Assembly (NCBI RefSeq): GCF_016623615.1
Contig: NZ_JAEHFX010000002.1
Span: forward strand, 248,001 to 312,000
Direction: 5' to 3'
From: Adhaeribacter terrigena
Lineage (GTDB): Bacteria > Bacteroidota > Bacteroidia > Cytophagales > Hymenobacteraceae
DNA: 64,000 nucleotides
Under the pieces are notes generated by a model. The model made no database searches. It had not been told where the DNA came from and worked only from the letters and a program-made list of their open reading frames with translations. This document shows positions 17,674 through 25,045 of this stretch, piece after piece; positions within the stretch are counted from its first letter, which is position 1, and every line of letters begins with the position of its first letter. The position numbers were made by a program, and so were the translations under genes.

Positions 17674-20646
17674 ATGTTTAAACAAAAATATTTTTCTGCC
17701 GGCCTGATAAAAAAACTGATCCTCGCTTTGGTTTTTTGTGGCAGCATTCTGCCGGCCAACGCAACCTTGCCGGCTAAAAAAGTGCAAAATGGAAAAACGT
17801 TATTGCTGCAAGGCCAGAAACTAATTCATAGGTTGGCAGCCGATAGTGCATATTTGGCTTTTTCCGATGCCGCCAACTTGCTTAAAGATAAATCGCCTTC
17901 AGATTATATGCAGGCCCGGATTGGACAGGCAAGTGCCCTGCTGCAAATGAAAGCTACCTTTACCTGTTATCAGCAAATGCAGGAAGATGAACAGTATTTA
18001 AAGCAGCATATCAAGCCGACCGACGAAGCTTATAGCCAGTTTTACCGGCTCAAGGGTGAATTGCACTTTAGTAACCGCGAAGTAGAAAATGCGCTTGCCG
18101 CCTGGTACCAAGCCCGCCGATTAACAGTTAAAAAATACGGTAAGAACAGCCTGCAGGCCGTTCGGGTATATACTGATCTGAGTAAATGTTACTTCGCCGG
18201 CGGCCGCAAAGATTCTTCTTTCATGTATATCTCCAAAGCGCTTCAGATTGTTAACCAGCAGCCGGAGCCTTTAAAAACAGAGGTTGCCCCAATTGTTTAT
18301 GCACTTTACGGCATGCATTTCAGAAGCTTTAAATTTGAAGAAAAAAGCAGAATCAGACAAGAAGTAATCCATAAAGGAAAGAAATACCCCACAAATTCCC
18401 ATGTTAATTTAGCCTATCAGGACAGTGCTGAAATGGCTGCTTTAAATCTTTATGGAAAAGAAAATCAATATTTAGCCAAAATCTATACCCATAAAGCGTT
18501 TGCGTATAGTGAAATTGTTGGGGTGGAACCTGATCTGAAAAACAAGTGGGAATTAACGAACATGAAGGTGATTCCCTACCTTAAAAAAGGGATTGAAATT
18601 TATAAGAAATATAATAACCCGGAAATAGCCTATCTTTTATTATCACTAGGCGGCACTTCTGGCGAGATAACGAAATATAAAGAATCTTCTGTTGCGGAAA
18701 ACAATTTGCAAGCCCTAAAGGCCTGTTTGCCAGACTATAAGGGGACCAGCCTTTACCAGGTGCCGGTTTTGACGAATATTCAATCTGAAAATCATCTGGG
18801 ACTGATCCTGGAGCATATCAGCTACTATTTCCTGGGAAAGTATAATATATCAAAAGATTTAAAAGACCTGGAAGCTTTTAATCAGTATGGTCTCAGAAGC
18901 CTGGAGTTAGCCGATTACATCCGTAAAAAGAAAGCTATTTATGCCAGCGAGGACGATGCTCCCGCCATCCTTTTTCAAAACTGGAACTATGGCTTGTCTA
19001 TTGAATCTGCTCACCTGCTTTATGAAAAAACCGGAAACGAAAAATACAAACAGCAGGCTTTCAAGAATATCGAAAAATTAAAGAATGCGAATTTATTGCA
19101 GGCTGCGCTTGGCCATCAGCTGGCCAATACCCTGCAAAACTACGATGTGCTGGATAAAAACTACAAACACCTTACCGCAGAAAACTTACGCAAAGAAGAA
19201 CAAGCGGAGGTTGCCCGCCGGTATGCAAGTCTTCGCCATATAGCTCCGTTTAAAAATTCTAAAGCGCAGCTGGCATTAACCCGCCGGCAAATGCAGCAAT
19301 TAACCAACGAAGCCAAAGAGAAATATCCGGCGTTTTACCAGGCCAGAATAGAGCAAAACAATGCTTTAAGCCTGGAAGAAGTGCAAAAGCGGTTGCCTGA
19401 TGATAAAACGGCTAAAATAAGTTACTTCCTGCATGTGAATTACACCTATGACCGGGAAGTTTACATGCTGGTAGTGCAAAAAAAGCGCTCCGACTTTATC
19501 CGGATGGAATTGCCGCAGGACTACGAGATCAAGATCGATTCGCTGGTACAGAGCATTACCAATTCCAATCTGCCGGTTTATCGGAAATTAGCTAGCCAGT
19601 TTCACGACCTGCTGGTAAAACCAGCCGATAAAGTACTGGGTAAGCAGATTGAAAAACTCATGATCATGCCCGACGGTTACCTGTGGCAGATCCCTTTCGA
19701 AACGCTGCTTACCAAACAGGTGGCTACGTCCGATTACCGGAAAATGCCTTATCTGCTTAATAAATATCATATTAGTTATCAGCATTCTTCTACCTTAAAC
19801 AAGCTTAGCAACGAGTTGGCCCAGGATCAGAATAAAAAGTTTGACAAACCAATTCTGGCCATGGCGCCTTTTGCCGATAAAAGCCTGGCGGGTCAGATCG
19901 CTTCCGGAAAAATAAACCTGATGAGTGGCGAAATGACGGCCGGTACCTACGCAAAACTGCCATATACCATAGATCTGCTGCTTAAACTGCAGCAAAGAGT
20001 GAAAGGCCTGTTCCTGATCGATAAGGAAGCCACAGAAGAAAATTTTAAAGCCAATGCCGGCAATTTCAGCATCATTCACCTGGCTACACATGCCGAAACC
20101 GATATGGCTAACCCGCTGAATTCTAAGTTTCTGATGGCCAAGGGTGACCAGGAAGACGGCGAACTGCACATGAGCGAATTGCTGAACCTGGACATCAGGC
20201 CAAATCTGGCCGTGCTGAGTGCCTGCGAAACCGGAAAAGGCATGATCGACAATAAAAACGATGCGATGACAAGCCTGAGCTGGGGATTCTATTATCTGGG
20301 CTGCCCGAGTACGCTTTCTACCCTCTGGAAAGTTGATGACCGCCAGACCAGCACGGTACTTTCAAGCTTTTACGATTATCTTTTTGCCGGCAAAACCAAA
20401 CAGGAAGCGCTGCAGCAAGCCAAAATTGATTTTATTGCCAAAGCCCGTACTTCCGAAGAAGCAAATCCGTTTTACTGGAGCGGCCTGGTGCTGACCGGCG
20501 ATGAAGGACTGCTGCCGGTAGGCCAAAAGCCATGGTGGCAGCAAACCTGGTTTATTGCCTCTGTAATAGTGCTGGCGGTGGTGGCAGCCTGGCTTTTTTG
20601 GAAAAAGCAACGCCAGGCAGATCCGTTAAGCAAGCAATTTGCCTGA
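17674..20646 (+). CDS. TPR-CHAT caspase-like protease, secreted/membrane anchored
   Basis: A 990-aa protein: signal peptide or N-terminal anchor (LILALVFCGSILPANA), a long helical TPR-like region (about 30-600), a CHAT peptidase domain (about 640-955) and a C-terminal membrane helix (WFIASVIVLAVVAAWLFW) with a basic tail. The caspase-type dyad is present: His 806 in HLATHAE and Cys 851 in LSACETGKG, followed by the typical LSTLWKVDD. Start ATG 17674 is preferred over 17605, because the extra residues precede the signal segment. It converges on an ECF sigma and a TPR anti-sigma-like gene. Topology suggests the protease faces the periplasm, unless the N-terminal segment is not cleaved; the target is unknown. 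Confidence 0.9.
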   Translation: MFKQKYFSAGLIKKLILALVFCGSILPANATLPAKKVQNGKTLLLQGQKLIHRLAADSAYLAFSDAANLLKDKSPSDYMQARIGQASALLQMKATFTCYQQMQEDEQYLKQHIKPTDEAYSQFYRLKGELHFSNREVENALAAWYQARRLTVKKYGKNSLQAVRVYTDLSKCYFAGGRKDSSFMYISKALQIVNQQPEPLKTEVAPIVYALYGMHFRSFKFEEKSRIRQEVIHKGKKYPTNSHVNLAYQDSAEMAALNLYGKENQYLAKIYTHKAFAYSEIVGVEPDLKNKWELTNMKVIPYLKKGIEIYKKYNNPEIAYLLLSLGGTSGEITKYKESSVAENNLQALKACLPDYKGTSLYQVPVLTNIQSENHLGLILEHISYYFLGKYNISKDLKDLEAFNQYGLRSLELADYIRKKKAIYASEDDAPAILFQNWNYGLSIESAHLLYEKTGNEKYKQQAFKNIEKLKNANLLQAALGHQLANTLQNYDVLDKNYKHLTAENLRKEEQAEVARRYASLRHIAPFKNSKAQLALTRRQMQQLTNEAKEKYPAFYQARIEQNNALSLEEVQKRLPDDKTAKISYFLHVNYTYDREVYMLVVQKKRSDFIRMELPQDYEIKIDSLVQSITNSNLPVYRKLASQFHDLLVKPADKVLGKQIEKLMIMPDGYLWQIPFETLLTKQVATSDYRKMPYLLNKYHISYQHSSTLNKLSNELAQDQNKKFDKPILAMAPFADKSLAGQIASGKINLMSGEMTAGTYAKLPYTIDLLLKLQQRVKGLFLIDKEATEENFKANAGNFSIIHLATHAETDMANPLNSKFLMAKGDQEDGELHMSELLNLDIRPNLAVLSACETGKGMIDNKNDAMTSLSWGFYYLGCPSTLSTLWKVDDRQTSTVLSSFYDYLFAGKTKQEALQQAKIDFIAKARTSEEANPFYWSGLVLTGDEGLLPVGQKPWWQQTWFIASVIVLAVVAAWLFWKKQRQADPLSKQFA

Positions 20647-20680
20647 TCGCCCCATTTCCATTTGTATATTAATTTGAATA

Positions 20681-20727
20681 AAAAAATCCGCCGCTAAAGC
20701 CATCTGGCTTTAGCGGCGGATTTTTTT
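20681..20727. terminator. Bidirectional REP-like terminator
   Basis: TCCGCCGCTAAAGCCA pairs with TGGCTTTAGCGGCGGA around a two-base loop, with A tract before and T tract after. The GCTAAAGC core also looks like the REP hairpins at 43.6 and 60.2 kb. Confidence 0.85.
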
Positions 20728-20757
20728 AAGGTAATCGGAAAAGGTAATCGTAAGTGA

Positions 20758-20786
20758 AAAACGCTATGGTTTAAGGCTTAAAAACT
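20758..20786 (+). repeat. 29-bp element overlapping the end of the anti-sigma-like gene
   Basis: AAAACGCTATGGTTTA, seven bases, AAAACT; covers the stop codon and encodes the last Ser-Phe of the TPR protein. Confidence 0.85.
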
Positions 20787-21506
20787 GTTTTCAAGAATTT
20801 CAACGGAAGCTTCTTGGAATGGATGTTCTTCGTTTGCGGCCATTTTTTGGAAAACAGCCTGAGCTTCCTCTTTTTTGCCGGCCTGCCATAGGGCCATGGC
20901 GCTGTAATAATCGGCTTTCTGCCGGAAAGCGGAAGCACTTTGTTTCCGGATCGGATCTAAATAATAAAAAGCAGAATCGGAATTTTGTAGTTTCAACCAG
21001 AAAATGCCGCGGTAATAAGCCGTGGTATCGGTGGTGTTGGCCGGTAAACTGTTCAGCGCATTTTTAAACTGCCCCTGGCGGTAAAAGTTCATGGCCTGGT
21101 TGTAGGCGCTTTTGTTGTTGCTCATCAGTACGGGTAAGCCCGGATCATTTATTAAAGCAGCCTCCCAGTTATTTTCTTTTTTGTTTTGCTGGTTCCACAT
21201 AAAAATTCCAGCACCAAATATTGCTGCTACCGAAGCGGCAATGCCCAGTTTACGAAAGGCAATGCGCTGGTAAAATGGTAACGAGGTATGCTGCTGAAGT
21301 TGGGCTTCGTAGATGGCCATTTGTCCTAAAAGGCGCTCCCGGTGAAAAGTCTTGATACCCGTTTTTAAGGTTTGGTAAAGCTCAAATTCAGCCATCAGGT
21401 TATTATCTATAGCCAGGCGCTGCCGGAAATCTGAAGTTTCTTTCGCGGTCATTAGTCCGCCGGCAAAACGCTCAAGATCTTCCAGGTGTGATAGTTCAGG
21501 ATTCAA
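20778..21506 (-). CDS. Membrane TPR protein, probable anti-sigma factor
   Basis: A 242-aa protein with a cytoplasmic helical N-terminus (about 1-85, starting NPELSHLEDLERFAGGLMTA), one membrane helix (KLGIAASVAAIFGAGIFMW, about 86-105) and an extracytoplasmic TPR-like region (about 120-240, AYNQAMNFYRQGQFKNALN, YYSAMALWQAGKKEEAQAVF). This is the layout of a zinc-less membrane anti-sigma factor with a TPR sensor, and it lies 57 bp downstream of an ECF sigma gene. The assignment is inferred from topology and position. Confidence 0.7.
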   Translation of the reverse strand: MNPELSHLEDLERFAGGLMTAKETSDFRQRLAIDNNLMAEFELYQTLKTGIKTFHRERLLGQMAIYEAQLQQHTSLPFYQRIAFRKLGIAASVAAIFGAGIFMWNQQNKKENNWEAALINDPGLPVLMSNNKSAYNQAMNFYRQGQFKNALNSLPANTTDTTAYYRGIFWLKLQNSDSAFYYLDPIRKQSASAFRQKADYYSAMALWQAGKKEEAQAVFQKMAANEEHPFQEASVEILENSF

Positions 21507-21563
21507 AATGGTATCAGTTTGCGGTTAAAAACTAAATTCAGTCAGAAAAAAATAAGCGGCTAT

Positions 21564-22106
21564 TTACCGGGATTTAAAAATGGAGGCGAGTTTACGCATG
21601 CAGTTTGCCTTTTTTACTTTCGCTACATTATCGTTTTTATAATTCAGCGCTTGGGCAATGGCAACCATACTCAGTTCCTGAAAATAAAATAACTCCAGTA
21701 TTTTCTGACAATCGCCGCCAAGTTGCGTTAACGCGGCGTGTACTTTGGCCTGCTGCTCTTTTTCCAGTTCCGGTTCGTTATCGGTTTCTAACATGTTAAT
21801 ATCCGGAAGCTCGTCGAGGTTAGCGTACATAACAGCTTTTTTTTTGTCTCTCAGAATCTTGTATTTCCCGATCGCAAAAAGATAGGTACGCAGGCTGCTG
21901 TTCAGAACCGCAAGTTTGCCGTTGGTTACGTTTTCGTAAAAGCTGATGAGTGTAACCTGGAACATATCCCGGGCATCCTCCTGATCTAAAGAAAATTTCC
22001 GTTCGGCCCAATCGGTAAAATCACGACGGTAAAGCGTATAGATTTCCTGCAGACAACTTTCGTCGCCGCGCTTTAACCGTTCTATAAAATCGCTGTCGTT
22101 TGCCAA
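21564..22106 (-). CDS. ECF-type RNA polymerase sigma factor
   Basis: A 180-aa sigma-70 family protein with region 2 (DARDMFQVTLISFYENV, LRTYLFAIGKYKILRDKKK) and region 4 (LTQLGGDCQKILELFYFQELSMVAIAQALNYKNDNVAKVKK). The linker is acidic. It is followed by the probable anti-sigma gene and converges with the CHAT protease. Sigma plus TPR anti-sigma plus CHAT recur as a neighbourhood in Bacteroidota; the regulon is unknown. Confidence 0.88.
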   Translation of the reverse strand: MANDSDFIERLKRGDESCLQEIYTLYRRDFTDWAERKFSLDQEDARDMFQVTLISFYENVTNGKLAVLNSSLRTYLFAIGKYKILRDKKKAVMYANLDELPDINMLETDNEPELEKEQQAKVHAALTQLGGDCQKILELFYFQELSMVAIAQALNYKNDNVAKVKKANCMRKLASIFKSR

Positions 22107-22304
22107 GATGGTTGATAGTTGTGAAGTACTGTAGGGATGTTAATGTTTGTTACGATGAGATCTTAAGCAGGTTATGTTGTATTATTTACAATCAGGCCAT
22201 TGAAAGTTTTTGCGAAATATACTAACCTTTTTTAAAAAGAAAGTATTAACCTGTTATTAAACCGCCACTCCAGCTCCAATGCATTCACTACTAACCTACA
22301 AACA

Positions 22305-22535
22305 ATGAAAATATTATATGCCATAACCTTTTGCGCCAAAAACAAACCGGGTGCAGGCTTGTTGCAGAAAATGAAACTGGTCGCTAAAGATCAGGTAGAA
22401 GCCGTGAAATTAGCTTCCCAAAAAGCCGAAGTGCTGAATCTGGAAGTAATCCGGGTAGAAGAGCTGGAACGGGTAAAGCAGGAGGCTGTTTCCATGTTTA
22501 CCGAGCCGGAATTTAAAGAAGAGTTACGGCAATGA
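22305..22535 (+). CDS. Small hypothetical protein
   Basis: A 76-aa protein (MKILYAITFCAKNKP..., then a helical Lys/Glu-rich segment KAEVLNLEVIRVEELERVKQ). No recognised domain. It lies divergently from the sigma factor gene, 198 bp away, and 32 bp before another short gene, so it could be a target or partner of the sigma module, which is only positional inference. Confidence 0.6.
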   Translation: MKILYAITFCAKNKPGAGLLQKMKLVAKDQVEAVKLASQKAEVLNLEVIRVEELERVKQEAVSMFTEPEFKEELRQ

Positions 22536-22567
22536 ATAAATGTTTAAATTTTTGAAAATCAAATACA

Positions 22568-22732
22568 ATGAAAAAGTGGAGAGTGAAATTCTGGCTAAGC
22601 CGTCAAAATGTTCAGCAACAGAATCAGTTGAAAGAAGTGGTGATAAAGGTGAACAGGATCTCGGAGATCCGTCCGCAATTGCAGCTTCACTTTCCTCAAT
22701 GCCAGATCACTTCAGTAGTAGAAACGGCGTAA
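22568..22732 (+). CDS. Short hypothetical protein (54 aa)
   Basis: ATG 22568 to TAA 22732 reads MKKWRVKFWLSRQN... and ends ...QCQITSVVETA. It has the start and amino-acid make-up of a real small protein, with a basic N-terminus and a beta-rich C-terminus (LKEVVIKVNRISEI). A 79-aa frame over the same bases (22540-22779) has a less natural composition and I prefer this one. It follows the 76-aa gene and is probably its operon partner. Function unknown. Confidence 0.5.
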   Translation: MKKWRVKFWLSRQNVQQQNQLKEVVIKVNRISEIRPQLQLHFPQCQITSVVETA

Positions 22733-22779
22733 TTTGGGCTAAAGAATCCGGGCAGCGTTTTCCGGCCGATTTTTTTTAG

Positions 22780-22787
22780 TAAGTTTG
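22780..22787 (+). promoter_or_regulatory. Candidate -7 box before the LolD-type gene
   Basis: TAAGTTTG fits TANNTTTG but ends only five bases before the ATG, so transcription from it would be leaderless or nearly so. No clear -33 box. Confidence 0.3.
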
Positions 22788-22792
22788 CCATC

Positions 22793-23464
22793 ATGACAAC
22801 GCCGGAGATACTGCTGCAAGCCACTAATATTTTTAAAAACTACGGTACCCTGCCCGTACTAAAAGGCATAGACCTTTCTATTGCCAAAGGCGAAGTAGTA
22901 TCTATCGTGGGGGCCTCGGGGGCTGGTAAAAGCACCTTGCTGCACATTTTAGGCACCTTAGATGCTCCCGATCAGGGCGAAGTGCATTTCTCCGGACAAG
23001 ATCTGACCAAAATGAATAACGGCGATCTGGCCCGTTTCCGAAACAAGTACATCGGCTTTATTTTCCAGTTCCATAATTTACTACCCGAATTTACAGCGCT
23101 CGAAAATGCCTGTTTACCGGGGTTTCTGGCGGGCCGCCCCGAGAAAGAAGTGAAAGCGCGCGCTACCGAACTGCTGGAAATGCTGCATTTAGGCCACCGG
23201 CTGGAACATAAACCTTCCGAAATGTCGGGCGGGGAACAGCAGCGTACGGCCGTAGCCCGCGCCCTTATCAATTCGCCAGAGATCATCTTTGCTGATGAAC
23301 CCAGCGGTAACCTTGATTCCAAGAACGCCAATGAACTGCACGAGATCTTTTTCCGTCTGCGCAACGAACTCAACCAAACGTTTGTAGTGGTAACCCACAA
23401 CGCCGAATTAGCCGGCATGGCCGACCGCAAACTGGTAATGAAAGATGGCCACATGGTGGCGTAA
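22793..23464 (+). CDS. lolD: ABC transporter ATP-binding protein, LolD/MacB type
   Basis: A 223-aa ATPase: Walker A GASGAGKSTLLH, Q-loop IFQFHNLLPEFTALEN, signature MSGGEQQRTAVARAL, Walker B EIIFADEPSGNLDS, H-loop VVTHN. The Q-loop and NLDS motifs are those of LolD, which drives release of lipoproteins from the inner membrane; MacB/FtsE-type relatives are close. The permease is not adjacent, as often in Bacteroidota. Confidence 0.85.
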   Translation: MTTPEILLQATNIFKNYGTLPVLKGIDLSIAKGEVVSIVGASGAGKSTLLHILGTLDAPDQGEVHFSGQDLTKMNNGDLARFRNKYIGFIFQFHNLLPEFTALENACLPGFLAGRPEKEVKARATELLEMLHLGHRLEHKPSEMSGGEQQRTAVARALINSPEIIFADEPSGNLDSKNANELHEIFFRLRNELNQTFVVVTHNAELAGMADRKLVMKDGHMVA

Positions 23465-23941
23465 TTGCTGATTGCTAATTGTTGATTGCGGATTGATTTT
23501 TAGTAATTGTAACCATTTTCCATTTCTACAAACTTTCCCATTTCTACCAACGCGTCACCTTAACCTTGGTCTGTGGCTCACCGACCAAAGCAATCCTGTT
23601 TCGGGTTCAGCAAAACAAATGGTTTTAGTGCCTGAAAACTAACGGTTTATCGGTTATTCATTTCCTTTAATGGCGCTGATTTCTGACTTTGTATACTTTC
23701 CTACAGCTTAGATAGCGTATTCCCTTTTTCACACTTTTTCAGCCCGAATCCCTGGCGTTTTTCATTGCTTTGTTAATTGTTGTTAAGCGGCTGTAGGTCA
23801 ATGCTTTAGTAGAAACTAAAATTTTTCTCAATGTACTTGTAACTGCCTGATTATCAGACGGATTAATTGCTTAAAAAAGCTGTAAATTTTGCACTTTTCA
23901 GTATGCCTTTCTGTTAAGAAGTAACAAACAGAAAAAGCAAA
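23465..23941. other. 477-bp gap with degenerate repeats
   Basis: No gene is supported. It begins with TTGATTG-type low-complexity sequence (23465-23500). Two weak copies of the 29-bp element are seen: 23612-23640 (AAAACAAATGGTTTTA ... AAAACT) and, reversed, 23733-23761 (ACTTTT, seven bases, then GAATCCCTGGCGTTTT). Close to 23884 stands TAAATTTTG, one base longer than a -7 box, before the next gene. Confidence 0.5.
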
Positions 23942-24775
23942 ATGAATCAGGAAATGAGAGAAGATAAAATGGTAAAAAAAGCGAAGGTAGAAAGTTATGA
24001 CATTTCCCGTTCGGACGAAACCATGCATTTGGCTGTTGATTTAGCCAAGTTTATAAAAGAAAATAAATTATATCAGAATATCCAGGGTAAAGAATTCGTG
24101 AATGTGGAAGGCTGGCAATATGCCGGTTCACGTTTGGGGATTTTCCCGGTAGTGGAGCACGTTACTAACATGAGCAACGAGGCCGAAATGAAATACGAAG
24201 CCAAAGTTACCTTGCTGAACGTGCGTAACGGGCAAACGGTAGGCGCAGGTTTTGCCATTTGCTCGAACAAAGAGAACGGCAAGAAATATTACCAGGAATT
24301 TGCCATTGCGTCTATGGCGCAAACGCGGGCCATTGGTAAAGCGTACCGTAATATCCTGGCCTGGATCATCCGGGCGGCGGGTTACGAACCAACGCCAGCC
24401 GAGGAAATGGATTATACCGGTGCTCCTGAAGTAAAAGCAGTAGCGCAACCAACGCTGAAAGCTGAAAAAACGGCTCCGAAAGTTGCCGCGCAGGCAGAAC
24501 CGGTTACCATGAAAGCAAGCCCGGCAGAAGCCGCGCCGGCCAAACCGGAAGCACCAGCGGCAACCATAGAAGAACCGGTAATGAAATACGCTACCGCCAA
24601 GCAGAAAGAAGAAATTATCCGCCTGCTGAACAATGTAGTAATTACGCGTCAGGAGAAAACCAAAATGCTCCTAAACATCAACAAACTGGACGAAGATCGG
24701 GCTGCACAGTCTATTCAGAAACTCCGGAAAGTGATTGAAGCCCGCGAAGCACAAAATAATGCCAGCGCCGCTTAA
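23942..24775 (+). CDS. Conserved unknown protein, phage-like N-domain
   Basis: A 277-aa soluble protein. The N-terminal domain (about 15-160) contains FVNVEGWQYAGSRLGIFPVV, then ASMAQTRAIGKAYRNILAWI and AAGYEPTPAEEM, a pattern I associate with phage-related proteins, possibly of the single-strand-annealing type; this is a weak impression. A long Ala/Pro/Lys/Glu linker (about 160-215) joins a C-terminal helical domain (ATAKQKEEIIRLLNNVVITRQEKTKM, cut here by the next motif). It precedes recQ, which would suit a DNA-repair role. Not assigned. Confidence 0.6.
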   Translation: MNQEMREDKMVKKAKVESYDISRSDETMHLAVDLAKFIKENKLYQNIQGKEFVNVEGWQYAGSRLGIFPVVEHVTNMSNEAEMKYEAKVTLLNVRNGQTVGAGFAICSNKENGKKYYQEFAIASMAQTRAIGKAYRNILAWIIRAAGYEPTPAEEMDYTGAPEVKAVAQPTLKAEKTAPKVAAQAEPVTMKASPAEAAPAKPEAPAATIEEPVMKYATAKQKEEIIRLLNNVVITRQEKTKMLLNINKLDEDRAAQSIQKLRKVIEAREAQNNASAA

Positions 24776-24792
24776 TTTTAATTGCTTCCTTT

Positions 24793-24830
24793 AAAAACAG
24801 CGCAGGGCGAAAGTTCTGCGCTGTTTTTTT
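24793..24830 (+). terminator. Terminator
   Basis: AAAAACAGCGCAG pairs with CTGCGCTGTTTTT around GGCGAAAGTT, followed by more T; sits 18 bp after a stop codon. Confidence 0.85.
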
Positions 24831-24865
24831 CCTTCTTTCTTTATAATCAATAAAATTCCATCTCA

Positions 24866-24894
24866 AAAACGGTAGGGTTTTACGCTTCAAAACT
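24866..24894 (+). repeat. 29-bp element, first of three before recQ
   Basis: AAAACGGTAGGGTTTT, seven bases, AAAACT. Confidence 0.9.
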
Positions 24895-24897
24895 GCC

Positions 24898-24936
24898 AAT
24901 AAATCTTCCAGGTTTCCGAGACCTGGAAGATTTATT
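24898..24936. repeat. 16-bp perfect hairpin (CCTGGAAGATTT type)
   Basis: AATAAATCTTCCAGGT pairs exactly with ACCTGGAAGATTTATT around TTCCGAG, between two 29-bp elements. It may be a REP-like unit; as a terminator it lacks a long T run. Confidence 0.75.
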
Positions 24937-24943
24937 ATTTTCA

Positions 24944-24972
24944 ATAACGCTATCCTTTTCGCCCTAAAAACT
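24944..24972 (+). repeat. 29-bp element, second of three before recQ
   Basis: ATAACGCTATCCTTTT, seven bases, AAAACT. Confidence 0.85.
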
Positions 24973-25013
24973 CTGCGTCCGAATTCCTGCTATAATTGGT
25001 AGTTTTAATTCGT

Positions 25014-25042
25014 AGTTTTGAAGCCTCAAATCATAGCGTTTT
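25014..25042 (-). repeat. 29-bp element abutting the recQ start
   Basis: On the minus strand AAAACGCTATGATTTG, seven bases, AAAACT. It ends three bases before the recQ TTG start and contributes the in-frame TAG just upstream. Confidence 0.85.
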
Positions 25043-25045
25043 CCT

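Noticed and set aside
22540-22779. 79-aa frame after the 76-aa gene
   Set aside because: Composition less natural than the overlapping 54-aa frame at 22568-22732.
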